Shown: piece by piece, positions 36,031 through 45,872 of the stretch
Layout: each line of letters starts with the position of its first letter
Position numbering within the stretch: the stretch's first letter is position 1
Source of the DNA: Chitinophagales bacterium
GTDB taxonomy: Bacteria > Bacteroidota > Bacteroidia > Chitinophagales > Saprospiraceae
Assembly: GCA_026928325.1 (NCBI GenBank)
Contig: JAIXKS010000047.1
Location: forward strand, 118,049 to 171,935
Length of the DNA: 53,887 bases
Direction of reading: 5' to 3'
The notes under the pieces: model-generated
The model's database searches: none
Told to the model about the DNA's origin: nothing
The model's input: the letters and a program-made list of their open reading frames with translations, nothing else
Program-made: the position numbers and the translations under genes

Positions 36031-39000
36031 TCATTCCCCCAATACAGTCAATTGATTTCCACTCAATACCGTCATCTCAGCGCCTATGGCAACATTAATA
36101 GAAGCCACCGTTGTCGTTATGTCCACTTCAGGAGCAAATTGATATCCAAGTTTGATAATTACGTGGGTGTTTTCATCGGGTATTTTCGCTGGACTCCAGT
36201 TGCATCTGTCCGACCATAGCGTACTGTGGGTGCCTATCCAGATATTAGTATGAAGGCATGTCTCGTCCGGGCGACTATCCAATAACGCTTGGTATTTAGG
36301 TGCTGTGTCCATGTATGGTCCTTCGATATCAATGGTTTCCATGACACCCCATGAGCCGTAAACACTTTCTTGTGCGCCTGCTAAGCTGAAATTGACCGCC
36401 AGTTTACATCCCCAGCTTCGGATACTGTCATGCATCATTCTGTACATATCGTACATTTGGATACTACTTTGAGCATCCCACATGGCCTGTTGGTATGGAT
36501 ATGGAATGCCGAAGACGTTTCCTACGAAATGCTGTCCCCCTTCATAAGTGATGACTTCTTTGCCATATATTTGAATATTTCGGTAGTCTTGTTTGACATA
36601 TTCCTTAAAACTGTTGAAATTGTTCATGGCATTGGTCATGATGTCACTGACTGTGGCTGATGCTCCCAATATGTCTAATCTCGGATTACCGGTTTCTGCG
36701 TGATCGAGCCCAAAATAGTGCGTTGGCGAGCCATAATCCCAATCATCTTGATCCAGATGCGCTAGGATTTGTTCGTTGAGCCAGTTGAATCCCGCTTGAA
36801 TACCTAATACTCGTTTTACTCGGCATGCTTCGTCAGAAAATACTTGATGCCATAGGTCAAATGCCCTTTTGGCTTTCAGAGCCATGGCTCGCCCATAGTT
36901 TAAGTCAAATGGATTGTGTAGAATGTTGTAGTTAGCCTGGCTAAATATCCAGTTCCACACTTCATTGCTATATTCCAGATAAATGTTGATGCCGGGATCT
37001 AATTGATCTTTAAAGAGCTGTGCCATTTCCATGATAAAATCATCATCCGCAGCGTGTGGTACACATATCCATATATCTTTTTGGGTCATATTGGCCAACT
37101 GTATGATCAATTCATAAGGTGCGCCTCGGTCTGTACCATAGCTAAATCTACCCAAACGAGTTCTTTCATTCCAAGATACTAGAGGACTATTGTTGGTATG
37201 TTGCCAGTCCATATACCTGAGGATCGAAAAAGGTTCGATTTTATTTAAAAATTCACTGTAAAATGGCTCATTGTCTAAATCGGCAAATTCATCTTCTACC
37301 TTGACTACTCGGATATTCCGTACATGATTTCCTAATGTAGATTGGGTCAGTTGAAACCAAAAAGTGCCATCTCCATTTAATTCGAATTCAACTCGATTGG
37401 GCGATTGATGAATGATGTTTAAAGCACCACTCAATTCAATCACGCCATTTCCATCATAGAGTAATACATAGGTATGACCTGGAGGCATATTAGCACCATT
37501 AGAGGATATGAAATATCTAAACTTAATATCGCCTTCCGTCGTACTTTGTGGAATCTGCAAAGGATATCCATTTGTATCAAAGGTCATCTGGCTAAATATG
37601 GATAAAATTAATATTTCATTAAATGACCAGCAATCACAAGCATCTGTATATGGTATAGCGTCTTGACGTGAGTTTTTCATATAGTTTCGCATGGCTCGAT
37701 GTGGTTCCCAGTCTGCAAACCCGGGAAGATTTGTCCCGATTTGCATGGCGCATGATTGTGGCGACCAACCTGTACATGTGCTGCTGTCGATTTCTATGTG
37801 GAGCTCATATTGATTGATGCATCCATTAATACCTAAAGCTGAAAGTTGGTATTTATCTGCCGAGAGATTGGTATATTCATTATCAAATTCGGGTATAATA
37901 GGAACGCCATTCAACGAAAGGGTAATATCGGCGTCGTATTCGCTATAGATTCGAATATGAGCGTTGTCTCCGTTACAATCTGCTTTTTTAACGGATGTGA
38001 TCGACAGCAGGCATGGAAAATTCCCATTGGTATCTAAAAGGGTAATGTTCTGATAAGTTGTATGAAATTTTCCGTTGATGTCTGTTACCGTTAGACTTAC
38101 GTTGACAATGCCACCGCTAATAGTATAGTTATGTATAGGAGCCACATCGTTAGATATAGGACTTCCATCGCCAAAATTCCATGAATATGTAAGACTTCCA
38201 CTGCTATTATTGATCGACTGACTTCCGTCAAAATGTACCGAGAGTGGAGCAATACCCGAAGTCGGAGTAGCCACGATAATAGCCTCAGGAGGTATATGAT
38301 ATTCAATATCCATATCCGGCACTGCACATGGATAGGTAGCAGCAAGTCGGATTTCGTCTATGGCACTAAACCCCGGATCTTGACCGGCATAGTATGCCAA
38401 ACTCCTAAACATCAATGGATTGTCCGTCGTCATACTGAGGTCTGGGCTTTTACCTGGTGTTGTTTGACCAATATCGGGAGGATTGACATAAAATGCGATT
38501 TGTGTATTTTCTGCGTTGAATGTAAATTGTACAACCAATAAAGCCGCTTCACCAATGATAACATGGATGTCAGTAGGGTAAACTGTATTGTTGTAAATGA
38601 GTGACCATTTTCGCTGTCCGCCTACATTAGAATCACTTCCAAAATAGCCTACGCCAATTTTATTGCTCGTGCAATTATCACAAAAACTAATATTGCTATC
38701 GTGAAGCATGACCTTATTTTCAGCATCATTGTTAGCATTTTTAGTCATTAACACGCTCATCCATAGGGATTGACCTTCACGTTTTGCCCCGATAAATTGT
38801 TCATATGGAGTAACATAGTCGCTAAATGGTCCGGATTGGGATACGTCAAATGATCTGCCCGCTGTAAGCCACATGGTACCACCTTGAGCGTGATTACCCG
38901 CGCTTACCAAATCAGTATAGTTGAGCGATCCCGTAGTAGGTGCTGTTTGATATCCAGGAATATCCGTATTATTATTCTGTACAAGCCAACCTGCATTAAA

Positions 39001-39159
39001 CCCTTCGCCACGATTCAGCCCATCTAATGCTGTATTGGCAGTATAGTCAAAGGGTTCGTATGCAAGATATTCGCAAATGATAAATGGATGAGCATGACTT
39101 TGGCTATAACCTAATATTTGTTGGAAGGATAGTAAGATTAAAAGAATAATTCTGTACAT
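36031..39159 (-). CDS. Large secreted PKD-domain, glycoside-hydrolase-like protein
   Basis: 1042 residues. Signal peptide (IILLILLSFQQILGYSQ). About 30-280: a lectin/laminin-like beta-rich region. About 295-375: a PKD domain (GIAPLSVHFDGSQS, YSWNFGDGSPIS). About 385-460: SprB-repeat-like segment. About 500-960: a TIM-barrel-like region with WMDWQHTNNS-type motif (RYMDWQHTNNSPLVSW) and INIYLEYSNEVWNW, where the Glu is a plausible clan A acid/base. It ends NQLTVLGE without a clear T9SS sorting domain. Likely polysaccharide degradation or binding, but the substrate is unknown. Confidence 0.7.
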   Translation of the reverse strand: MYRIILLILLSFQQILGYSQSHAHPFIICEYLAYEPFDYTANTALDGLNRGEGFNAGWLVQNNNTDIPGYQTAPTTGSLNYTDLVSAGNHAQGGTMWLTAGRSFDVSQSGPFSDYVTPYEQFIGAKREGQSLWMSVLMTKNANNDAENKVMLHDSNISFCDNCTSNKIGVGYFGSDSNVGGQRKWSLIYNNTVYPTDIHVIIGEAALLVVQFTFNAENTQIAFYVNPPDIGQTTPGKSPDLSMTTDNPLMFRSLAYYAGQDPGFSAIDEIRLAATYPCAVPDMDIEYHIPPEAIIVATPTSGIAPLSVHFDGSQSINNSSGSLTYSWNFGDGSPISNDVAPIHNYTISGGIVNVSLTVTDINGKFHTTYQNITLLDTNGNFPCLLSITSVKKADCNGDNAHIRIYSEYDADITLSLNGVPIIPEFDNEYTNLSADKYQLSALGINGCINQYELHIEIDSSTCTGWSPQSCAMQIGTNLPGFADWEPHRAMRNYMKNSRQDAIPYTDACDCWSFNEILILSIFSQMTFDTNGYPLQIPQSTTEGDIKFRYFISSNGANMPPGHTYVLLYDGNGVIELSGALNIIHQSPNRVEFELNGDGTFWFQLTQSTLGNHVRNIRVVKVEDEFADLDNEPFYSEFLNKIEPFSILRYMDWQHTNNSPLVSWNERTRLGRFSYGTDRGAPYELIIQLANMTQKDIWICVPHAADDDFIMEMAQLFKDQLDPGINIYLEYSNEVWNWIFSQANYNILHNPFDLNYGRAMALKAKRAFDLWHQVFSDEACRVKRVLGIQAGFNWLNEQILAHLDQDDWDYGSPTHYFGLDHAETGNPRLDILGASATVSDIMTNAMNNFNSFKEYVKQDYRNIQIYGKEVITYEGGQHFVGNVFGIPYPYQQAMWDAQSSIQMYDMYRMMHDSIRSWGCKLAVNFSLAGAQESVYGSWGVMETIDIEGPYMDTAPKYQALLDSRPDETCLHTNIWIGTHSTLWSDRCNWSPAKIPDENTHVIIKLGYQFAPEVDITTTVASINVAIGAEMTVLSGNQLTVLGE

Positions 39160-39196
39160 TGCTATATATCGTTTAAATGAACTAATCTATGTATAG

Positions 39197-39204
39197 CAAA
39201 GATA
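39197..39204 (-). promoter_or_regulatory. Putative -7 box of the PKD/glycoside-hydrolase-like gene
   Basis: TATCTTTG on the minus strand, about 38 bp before the ATG; no clear -33 element. Confidence 0.4.
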
Positions 39205-39439
39205 GATGATTTTTTGTTGAAAAGGATAAGTATTTAAAATTTTAAAGATTATACTTGTAATTTTTTAAATAGAACATGTTGTCATTGGCAGCAAAGCGAT
39301 ACATCTTTTCAATTTTATGAGGCAATATTGATATTGATTCATAAGCCTAATCGAAAAAAAATCGCCAAATTATCGGTCTATTAGCTGTGAAAAATATAAA
39401 AACACTTTTTCATATTGCATATAGTTCTGGAACCCATCA

Positions 39440-40813
39440 TTACTTATGCGTCGGAATCTCTATTCCTTTGATCCTCCGATACATTTCCGTGGCATAGCCA
39501 TCCGTCATACCGGATACAAAGTCCAAAACGCCCATTGTTTTTTCGTAATGACTACAATCTGTCTTTGATAAATTGTATTGTTGAGGGATTAATAATAGAC
39601 ATTTTTGCTGCATAGTGTTTTTCTTTTCAGTCAGCATTGATTCTACAAAAACAGCCAATATCTCGGACATGACATTATATCCTGCTAATTCGACTTCGAT
39701 AACTGATGGGTGATTGTATATCTTTTGAATAGATATTTTTTCGATATCTGCCAATGCTGTACAAGATGCATGAACTTCGTCCATCAACGAACTATTGAAA
39801 GTACCAGCCAAAATAGCATCCTTGTTCTTGAAAAAAATATCAGTTGAAGTATTCACCAATGAATGAATACATTTGGCTCTCAAAAATGAAACGGCTTCAT
39901 TATCATCTAGGATTCGGTGAAGGACTTCTTCTGTCCTTGTCGTTTGAATGCCGAGTTCGTTCAATAATTTTAAGAAGTAATACTCGATTTGTTCCCGGCT
40001 TAGGATGCCGATTCTATGCGCATCTTCCATGTCGATGATTCGGTAACAAATGTCATCGGCTGCCTCTACAAGATAAACAAAGGGATGTCTAAAGATCGAA
40101 CCGTCGCTATTACGCATGTTAAACTCATCAATGATCGTATCAAAAGCAGCTTGATCCGATTGGAAATATCCGTATTTCTTGCGATGGATATATTTTTTAT
40201 CCATTTCATGCGAAGCACAAGGATACTTTAATATAGAGGCTAATGTGACCATCATCAGGGTATGTCCACCCGGAAGCCGACCTTGAAATTGATGGGTTAA
40301 CAGTCTAAGTGCATTCGCATTGCCTTCAAAATGAATCAAATCCTGCCATTCATGTTCGCTGAAATGTGCTTGAAGGGTTTGCCCGTTGATACTGTGACTT
40401 GCATTGGATTCAAAAAAATGACTGATGGCTTTTTCACCTGAGTGGCCAAAGGCCGGATTTCCTACGTCATGCGCCAAACACCCGGAAGCAATTACTCCTG
40501 CAAGTTCGTGTTGATAGAATGCTATCTCTTGAAGATTGAGCTCACTTGACAATTCTTCCGATAGGCGATTTCCTGCGATTAAGCCCAAAGACCTGCCCAC
40601 GGATGCCACTTCCAATGAGTGTGTCAATCGATTGTGTACAAATACATTGCCTGGCAAAGGAAATACTTGGGTCTTGTCTTGAAGCCGTCTGAATGCCGAC
40701 AAAAAGATAATCCTATCGTAATCCCGCATAAATTCTGATCGCAGGTATTGTGTCGAAGACGGCTGATATCCAAATCTCCTATATGATATGCAGGCACCCC
40801 AATGATTCATCAT
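39440..40813 (-). CDS. dgt: Deoxyguanosinetriphosphate triphosphohydrolase (dGTPase)
   Basis: 457 residues, cytosolic HD hydrolase splitting dGTP to deoxyguanosine and triphosphate. HD motifs: NRLTHSLEVASVGRSLG (His65) and CLAHDVGNPAFGHSG (His115-Asp116), with YLVEAADDICYRIIDMED downstream. N-terminal MRDYDRIIFLSAFRRLQDKTQ is characteristic. A -7 box (TAATTTTG) is upstream. The 238-bp gap after its start side shows nothing else. Confidence 0.94.
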   Translation of the reverse strand: MMNHWGACISYRRFGYQPSSTQYLRSEFMRDYDRIIFLSAFRRLQDKTQVFPLPGNVFVHNRLTHSLEVASVGRSLGLIAGNRLSEELSSELNLQEIAFYQHELAGVIASGCLAHDVGNPAFGHSGEKAISHFFESNASHSINGQTLQAHFSEHEWQDLIHFEGNANALRLLTHQFQGRLPGGHTLMMVTLASILKYPCASHEMDKKYIHRKKYGYFQSDQAAFDTIIDEFNMRNSDGSIFRHPFVYLVEAADDICYRIIDMEDAHRIGILSREQIEYYFLKLLNELGIQTTRTEEVLHRILDDNEAVSFLRAKCIHSLVNTSTDIFFKNKDAILAGTFNSSLMDEVHASCTALADIEKISIQKIYNHPSVIEVELAGYNVMSEILAVFVESMLTEKKNTMQQKCLLLIPQQYNLSKTDCSHYEKTMGVLDFVSGMTDGYATEMYRRIKGIEIPTHK

Positions 40814-40847
40814 ACGCAGTTAGAATGATTCGATTGTAATCAAACTG

Positions 40848-40855
40848 CAAAATTA
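40848..40855 (-). promoter_or_regulatory. Putative -7 box of dgt
   Basis: TAATTTTG on the minus strand, about 35 bp before the ATG. Confidence 0.35.
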
Positions 40856-41051
40856 ATGAATTTTTTATAATTGAAGATGGTTTGAAGGTTTAAGGGTTGA
40901 AAGGTGTAAGGGTTGAATTTGAATTGTTAATTTGTGGATTTACTTGAATTATTAATTCGGGAATTCATTAGATCCGTAGATATAATTTAGGATAACCTCA
41001 ACCATTCGTAATTGATGCTTCGTAATTAAAAATCAACCATTTACAAAAACA

Positions 41052-41756
41052 TCAATCTTGCTTCGCAAATACTTTCTTCAACAAGTCGGTCGTTCTTTGA
41101 GAAACATCCGTCCTAATTCCTTGCTCTTTTTTTTCAATTAGGCTAAAAAGCCCAACCAATGCCTTAGTAGAAACGTGGTCTGCGAGATCAGGGTTTACTT
41201 TGGTGATAAATGGGATGGAATTGTATTGGTCTATGGCATCTTTCCACAAATCTAAGACTCCAAATTTATTCAAAGAACTGACCATGACCGGTTTAAATTC
41301 GTTGTAAAGTGGATTGTAAGTTGTTTTGTGCAAATATTGTGTTGCTGCATTTTTTTCTCCCATCAGGATATTCATGACATCCTCAAAAGTCATCTGCTTA
41401 ATTGCATTAAGGAAAATTGGTCCTGCTTTAGAAGCGGCATCTTCTGCTGCCTGATTGATTTTTTTAATCGCTTCTTGTTCTAAATTTGAAAAACCTGGTA
41501 TTAATTTGAGTTTGTCGATGACTCCTTGTGCTTCCTGGGGCAATAGGATTTTATAAACGGAATCATAGTAGCCATTTTTTGCAGAAAGTGTTTTTACACT
41601 TTGATCGACACCCTTATCTAAAGCTTCTTTAAGGCCATTAGCAATATCTGCATTAGACAGAGGCACATTGCCCATGCTGTTGAGTACCGCTTGTAAATCT
41701 TTTGGATCACAAGAAATCAACAGTAGGGAAGTGAGTATTAAAGTCAGGTATTTCAT
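41052..41756 (-). CDS. DUF4197 lipoprotein
   Basis: 234 residues. Signal peptide with lipobox LLLISCDP (Cys17), then the helical DUF4197 domain: LSNADIANGLKEALDKGVDQ, MTFEDVMNILMGEKNAATQY and ATKALVGLF-type end (VSTKALVGLFSLIEKKE). Family has no known activity; probably an outer-membrane or periplasmic protein. Single gene. Confidence 0.9.
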   Translation of the reverse strand: MKYLTLILTSLLLISCDPKDLQAVLNSMGNVPLSNADIANGLKEALDKGVDQSVKTLSAKNGYYDSVYKILLPQEAQGVIDKLKLIPGFSNLEQEAIKKINQAAEDAASKAGPIFLNAIKQMTFEDVMNILMGEKNAATQYLHKTTYNPLYNEFKPVMVSSLNKFGVLDLWKDAIDQYNSIPFITKVNPDLADHVSTKALVGLFSLIEKKEQGIRTDVSQRTTDLLKKVFAKQD

Positions 41757-41876
41757 GGATTATCAATATTAGACGGTTATTAGACTAGACGACAATTTGA
41801 CACTAAGGTCACTATTTTGCTGTCTATTATAAATCATTAGGTTACGAATTGTTATTGTTTTTTCGTAAGTCAAAGC

Positions 41877-42845
41877 TTAAAACAAGGATTGGATGATGGC
41901 TTCTTCGTAAACGCCTTCCGCTTCCGCTTTGTAATTTCGAACAATTCGATGGCGTAATACGTAATTGGCAATCGCTTGAACATCTTCTTTATCAGGCGAA
42001 TATTTTCCGTGAATTGCAGCGTGACATTTGGCACCTAATACTAAGTATTGAGATGCTCTCGGACCAGCGCCCCAAGAGATATAATTGTTAACCTCCGGAG
42101 TTGCCTTGGCTGTGTTTGGTCTAGTCTTGGTTGCTAAAGATACGGCATATTCCAACACATTGTCTGCGATAGGAATCTTTCTGACTAAAGATTGATATTG
42201 TAGGATCTGCGTATCGGTTAGCATGTTTTTAAGCGCATATTGCGTATTGGAAGTTGTACTTTTTACCACTTGCAATTCCTCTTCATAAGATGGATAATCC
42301 AATGGAATGTTAAACATAAAACGGTCCAATTGAGCTTCTGGAAGCGGATAAGTACCTTCTTGTTCGATCGGGTTTTGTGTCGCTAATACAAAAAACGGTT
42401 TTGGCAAAATGTGTTTGACTCCTGCTACTGTTACAGATCGCTCTTGCATGGCTTCCAACAAAGCAGCCTGTGTTTTTGGTGGCGTTCTATTGATTTCATC
42501 AGCTAAGAGAATATTAGTAAATAATGGGCCTTTATTAAATTTGAAGTGCCTACTTTCATCCAAGATTTCTGAACCGGTAATGTCGGACGGCATTAAATCA
42601 GGTGTAAATTGAATTCTTTTGAAATCGAGATCTAATACATCAGCAATGGTACTAACTAATAGCGTTTTTGCAAGTCCCGGTACACCAACCAAAAGACTAT
42701 GACCATTGCTAAATAACGAAATAATCACTGCCTTGACTACATCTTCCTGCCCAACAATGACCTTACCTATTTCTGATTTTAAATCTTGATAAGATGCAGC
42801 CATTGCATCTACTGCTTCCACATCTGAACTGAATGCTGTATTCAT
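41877..42845 (-). CDS. MoxR-family AAA+ ATPase
   Basis: 322 residues. Walker A GVPGLAKTLLVS (about 60), Walker B ILLADEINRTPPKTQAALLE (about 115), then sensor-1 FFVLATQNPIEQEGTYPLPE. MoxR proteins act as chaperones for metal or cofactor insertion and for VWA/DUF58 partners; none of these partners lies beside it here. Divergent from the SPFH gene; shared upstream region of 177 bp. Confidence 0.93.
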   Translation of the reverse strand: MNTAFSSDVEAVDAMAASYQDLKSEIGKVIVGQEDVVKAVIISLFSNGHSLLVGVPGLAKTLLVSTIADVLDLDFKRIQFTPDLMPSDITGSEILDESRHFKFNKGPLFTNILLADEINRTPPKTQAALLEAMQERSVTVAGVKHILPKPFFVLATQNPIEQEGTYPLPEAQLDRFMFNIPLDYPSYEEELQVVKSTTSNTQYALKNMLTDTQILQYQSLVRKIPIADNVLEYAVSLATKTRPNTAKATPEVNNYISWGAGPRASQYLVLGAKCHAAIHGKYSPDKEDVQAIANYVLRHRIVRNYKAEAEGVYEEAIIQSLF

Positions 42846-42874
42846 ATCTTATATTAGCTTAATTTTTAAGTTTG

Positions 42875-42882
42875 CAAAGGTA
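42875..42882 (-). promoter_or_regulatory. Putative -7 box of the MoxR gene
   Basis: TACCTTTG on the minus strand, about 30 bp before the ATG; a TTTG at 42897-42900 is closer than the usual spacing. Confidence 0.4.
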
Positions 42883-43022
42883 ATAAATGTACTTCACAAA
42901 CGAGATTTTATACCAATTTGTTTGATTTTTTAAAAAAAATTAACTTTTGTGCAACTTTTGAGTATATCATTGAGTTATTAAAATGATATCAAAATAATAT
43001 TACAATTTTAAAGTTAAATTTT

Positions 43023-43877
43023 ATGAAATTAGAAAGAGTGATTAAGCCTATGTCTGGCTATTTTATGCTACTTATAGCTATATTGTTGATGGTACTTGCT
43101 GTCATGCTTTTGATCGTTTTTGATAATCGGCTTGCTATACCGATGATTTTAATTTCAGCATTGATAATGCCGGGTTTTATTGCGGTAGAACCCAATAGTT
43201 CGAGAGTGTTAACTTTATTTGGAAAATATGCAGGAACAGTTAAGGAATCGGGTTTTTTATGGACAAATCCTTTTTATCTCAAAAAGAAAATTTCTTTGCG
43301 AGCTTATAATTTAGAGACATCCCAACTTAAAGTAAACGATAGGCAAGGTAATCCCATTATGATTGCGGCAGTAGTCGTTTGGCGTGTGCAAGATACCTAT
43401 AAAGCTGCTTTTGATGTAGAGCAATATGCCAAGTTTGTACAAATACAAAGTGAGTCTGCCTTGAGAAAAATGGCAATGGAGTATTCTTATGACAATTTTG
43501 AAGATGCTGAGGCTTCAATAACGCTTCGCTCCAATTCTACCGAAATAAATGAGATGCTGGAAGCAGAGATATCCGATCGACTTGCTATAGCGGGTATTGA
43601 AGTAATTGAAGCCAGGATTAGTCACTTGGCTTATGCTCAAGAGATCGCAAGTGCAATGTTACAGCGGCAGCAAGCTACGGCTGTTGTTGCAGCCCGTCAT
43701 AAAATTGTAGAAGGTGCGGTTGGCATGGTCGAAATGGCACTCGAAGCATTAAATCAAAAGGATATTGTTCAATTGGACGAGGAAAAGAAAGCATCTATGG
43801 TTAGTAACTTGCTCGTGGTATTGTGCTCGGATAAAGCTGCTTCTCCGGTAGTCAATACAGGAACTTTATATCAATAA
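43023..43877 (+). CDS. SPFH-domain (stomatin/flotillin-like) membrane protein
   Basis: 284 residues. Two N-terminal hydrophobic segments ([33 protein letters not shown]), then an SPFH domain: [40 protein letters not shown] and a C-terminal coil ([20 protein letters not shown]). Such proteins organise membrane microdomains. A tiny Arc-like gene follows 8 bp after the stop, a pairing I recall from other Bacteroidota. Confidence 0.9.
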   Translation: MKLERVIKPMSGYFMLLIAILLMVLAVMLLIVFDNRLAIPMILISALIMPGFIAVEPNSSRVLTLFGKYAGTVKESGFLWTNPFYLKKKISLRAYNLETSQLKVNDRQGNPIMIAAVVVWRVQDTYKAAFDVEQYAKFVQIQSESALRKMAMEYSYDNFEDAEASITLRSNSTEINEMLEAEISDRLAIAGIEVIEARISHLAYAQEIASAMLQRQQATAVVAARHKIVEGAVGMVEMALEALNQKDIVQLDEEKKASMVSNLLVVLCSDKAASPVVNTGTLYQ

Positions 43878-43885
43878 TCATCCCT

Positions 43886-44038
43886 ATGTCTGAAAAAAAA
43901 TCATTTGTTTTGAGGCTGGATAAGAAGTATTTTGACGCACTCGAAAAGTGGGCAGCAGACGATTTTCGAAGTGTCAATGGTCAATTGGAATATATCATAG
44001 CTAAAGCCTTAAAGGATAATAAGCGTATTAAACAATAA
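43886..44038 (+). CDS. Small Arc-like (ribbon-helix-helix) protein
   Basis: 50 residues, MSEKKSFVLRLDKKYFDALE followed by KWAADDFRSVNGQLEYIIAK. The pattern (beta strand FVLRLD, two helices, Asn-Gly turn) is that of Arc/MetJ DNA-binding proteins. Starts 8 bp after the SPFH gene and is surely co-transcribed. Could regulate the SPFH gene or serve as an adaptor; unknown. Confidence 0.8.
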   Translation: MSEKKSFVLRLDKKYFDALEKWAADDFRSVNGQLEYIIAKALKDNKRIKQ

Positions 44039-44092
44039 GTTATCTGAATGTCCCATTCCATATTGCGATCCGGATAGTAATTTCATCAATAA

Positions 44093-44131
44093 GCAACACT
44101 AAGCAAATCTTTGAAGTGCGCTTAGTGTTGC
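44093..44131. other. Perfect 12-bp hairpin after the Arc-like gene
   Basis: GCAACACTAAGC (44093-44104) and GCTTAGTGTTGC (44120-44131), 15-nt loop, no T run. May be a stabilising hairpin of the SPFH/Arc transcript. The rest of 44132-44316 shows nothing. Confidence 0.55.
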
Positions 44132-44317
44132 AATTCTACAAATCCATCAGTTATACCACTTCCCTCATCAAATTGACAAGTCCAACGAATCTACGAATCA
44201 GCACTAAAGATTAAACCTTTAGAGGGATAAATTTTTAAACCAATAGATCTAAATGGTATTTATTTGTTCCTGTTGTCGAATCGACAAACGCTAATTGTAA
44301 GCTTAACGAGAACTCTA

Positions 44318-44461
44318 GTACTCTGTCTATAAAATATCGTTCTTTTCCAAATCTCATCGTTAAAAATACGCGCCATAGTTATCACTATGCCTGCGTTCTT
44401 TGCCTTGATCTTTAAAAAAACACCTTCCATTATAATTTAAGTCTTTGTATAGACAGCGCAC
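44318..44461 (+). repeat. R1 MITE-like element (copy F)
   Basis: 144 bp (shorter by about 15 bp near the left end), ends GTACTCTGTC and GACAGCGCAC, TA at both flanks (44316-44317 and 44462-44463). The right end forms part of the porV stop codon. Confidence 0.88.
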
Positions 44462-45708
44462 TAGTCTCCCTGAAATACAGAAAAATCAAATAATAATGAA
44501 AATCTAAGCGTATTGTCCAATGGATTTGGAATGACAGATGTCGGTACAAGATAAGACAGGTCAATTCCAAACACATTATACTTAATACCTGCACCTACCG
44601 TAAAATATTGTCTATTACCTTTTTCTGCACTTTCCCAATAATATCCTGTTCTAAATGCAAACTGATTGTCATACCAATATTCTACGCCTACGCTGACTGC
44701 GATTTCTTTCAACTCTTCTTTAAATCCTCCTTGAGCATCTCCAAATGAACCTAAAATTCCGGAAAACAAAGATTTTTCACGATAGTCTGCAATATCGTTT
44801 CCATCTTTATCCCAATCTTCATTCGGAACCGCATTTCCATTGACATCTAATCGAGTAGAAGCTATCGGTGTAGGTACAAGAAGTTTGTTTAAGTCTAATC
44901 CAAACGTAAGCGAGTTATGCTGGTCAAAATCAAGGCGAATGGCAGATCCAAGACCAAGATTGGCAGGAATAAAGTCTTTAACGAGGTTGTCGCGGGTATA
45001 AGAAACTTTAGAACCTATATTAGTAATGGCAGCACCGATAGAAAGCTCGCCTTTGTAATCACCTATGTTGGTTTTTTTTCTGTAATTCACTCCCAAGTCT
45101 GCTGCAAAGGCCTTGGCTGTGTTGATGTCAACACCATTGACTTGTTGCCCGGAAGCAAGATTGCTGAATACATATTTTCCTGTCAAAGATGCCGATAGAT
45201 TATCACCTAATTTTCTAGCATAAGCTAGTGAAAACTCACCTTCTCTTGGTCTTCCTGTTCCTAATGATCCACCTTGTGTATCGGTAAAATCTATATCTCC
45301 AAGGGAGAAAAATCGAATAGATCCTCCTATAGCGGAGTTTTTATCGATTTTGTAATACCCTGAGGTATAAAGTAAAAAGATATCATCTAAGTTTAAGTTG
45401 GTAAGCCAAGGTGTATAAGTGATAGAAAATCCTGATTCTTGCTCTGAAAATACTAAATTCGAAGCATTAAAATGCATCGAATTGGAATTGGGACTTAAAG
45501 CGATCCCCATATCTCCCATGGCTCCAGATCGTGCATCGGGTGTGATACGAAGAAAAGGCATGGCAGTCAGTAGCGTATTGGAAACACAATTCCCATTATT
45601 GTCTATGACACATCCTTTGTTTGGATCGAAAACCTGTGCCTGCATGAAGGCGGGTATTAAAAAAAATAAGGCTAAATAAAGACCTTTTATGTTGAAATTC
45701 ATACTCAT
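44461..45708 (-). CDS. porV: Type IX secretion system outer-membrane protein PorV (LptO)
   Basis: 415 residues, beta-barrel of the FadL type. PorV shuttles T9SS cargo from the translocon to the PorU attachment complex. Signal peptide (YLALFFLIPAFMQAQ), LPFLRITPDARSGAMGDMGI-type start (AMPFLRITPDARSGAMGDMG), and a C-terminal strand ending LRFSLLFDFSVFQGD. Downstream of porU in the same direction, 164 bp apart. Its TAG stop was re-formed by a MITE insertion. Confidence 0.95.
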   Translation of the reverse strand: MSMNFNIKGLYLALFFLIPAFMQAQVFDPNKGCVIDNNGNCVSNTLLTAMPFLRITPDARSGAMGDMGIALSPNSNSMHFNASNLVFSEQESGFSITYTPWLTNLNLDDIFLLYTSGYYKIDKNSAIGGSIRFFSLGDIDFTDTQGGSLGTGRPREGEFSLAYARKLGDNLSASLTGKYVFSNLASGQQVNGVDINTAKAFAADLGVNYRKKTNIGDYKGELSIGAAITNIGSKVSYTRDNLVKDFIPANLGLGSAIRLDFDQHNSLTFGLDLNKLLVPTPIASTRLDVNGNAVPNEDWDKDGNDIADYREKSLFSGILGSFGDAQGGFKEELKEIAVSVGVEYWYDNQFAFRTGYYWESAEKGNRQYFTVGAGIKYNVFGIDLSYLVPTSVIPNPLDNTLRFSLLFDFSVFQGD

Positions 45709-45872
45709 TTATTAAATTGGCGCAATATTACTAAATATATTTGTTAAATTGTATATTTATATCCATGTGTCTTTCAAAAATATTTCAAACTCAGGGCAAA
45801 ATAATTGATTCTCTTTCGAATTGATATTTACCATGAATCCATTGTCTATTTTTTAGAACCATTGTTATGATC

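Noticed and set aside
15045-44461. R1 copies as a CRISPR-like array or as REP sequences with a RAYT transposase
   Set aside because: Copies are far apart, have terminal inverted repeats and TA duplications, and no spacers, cas genes or RAYT gene are present.
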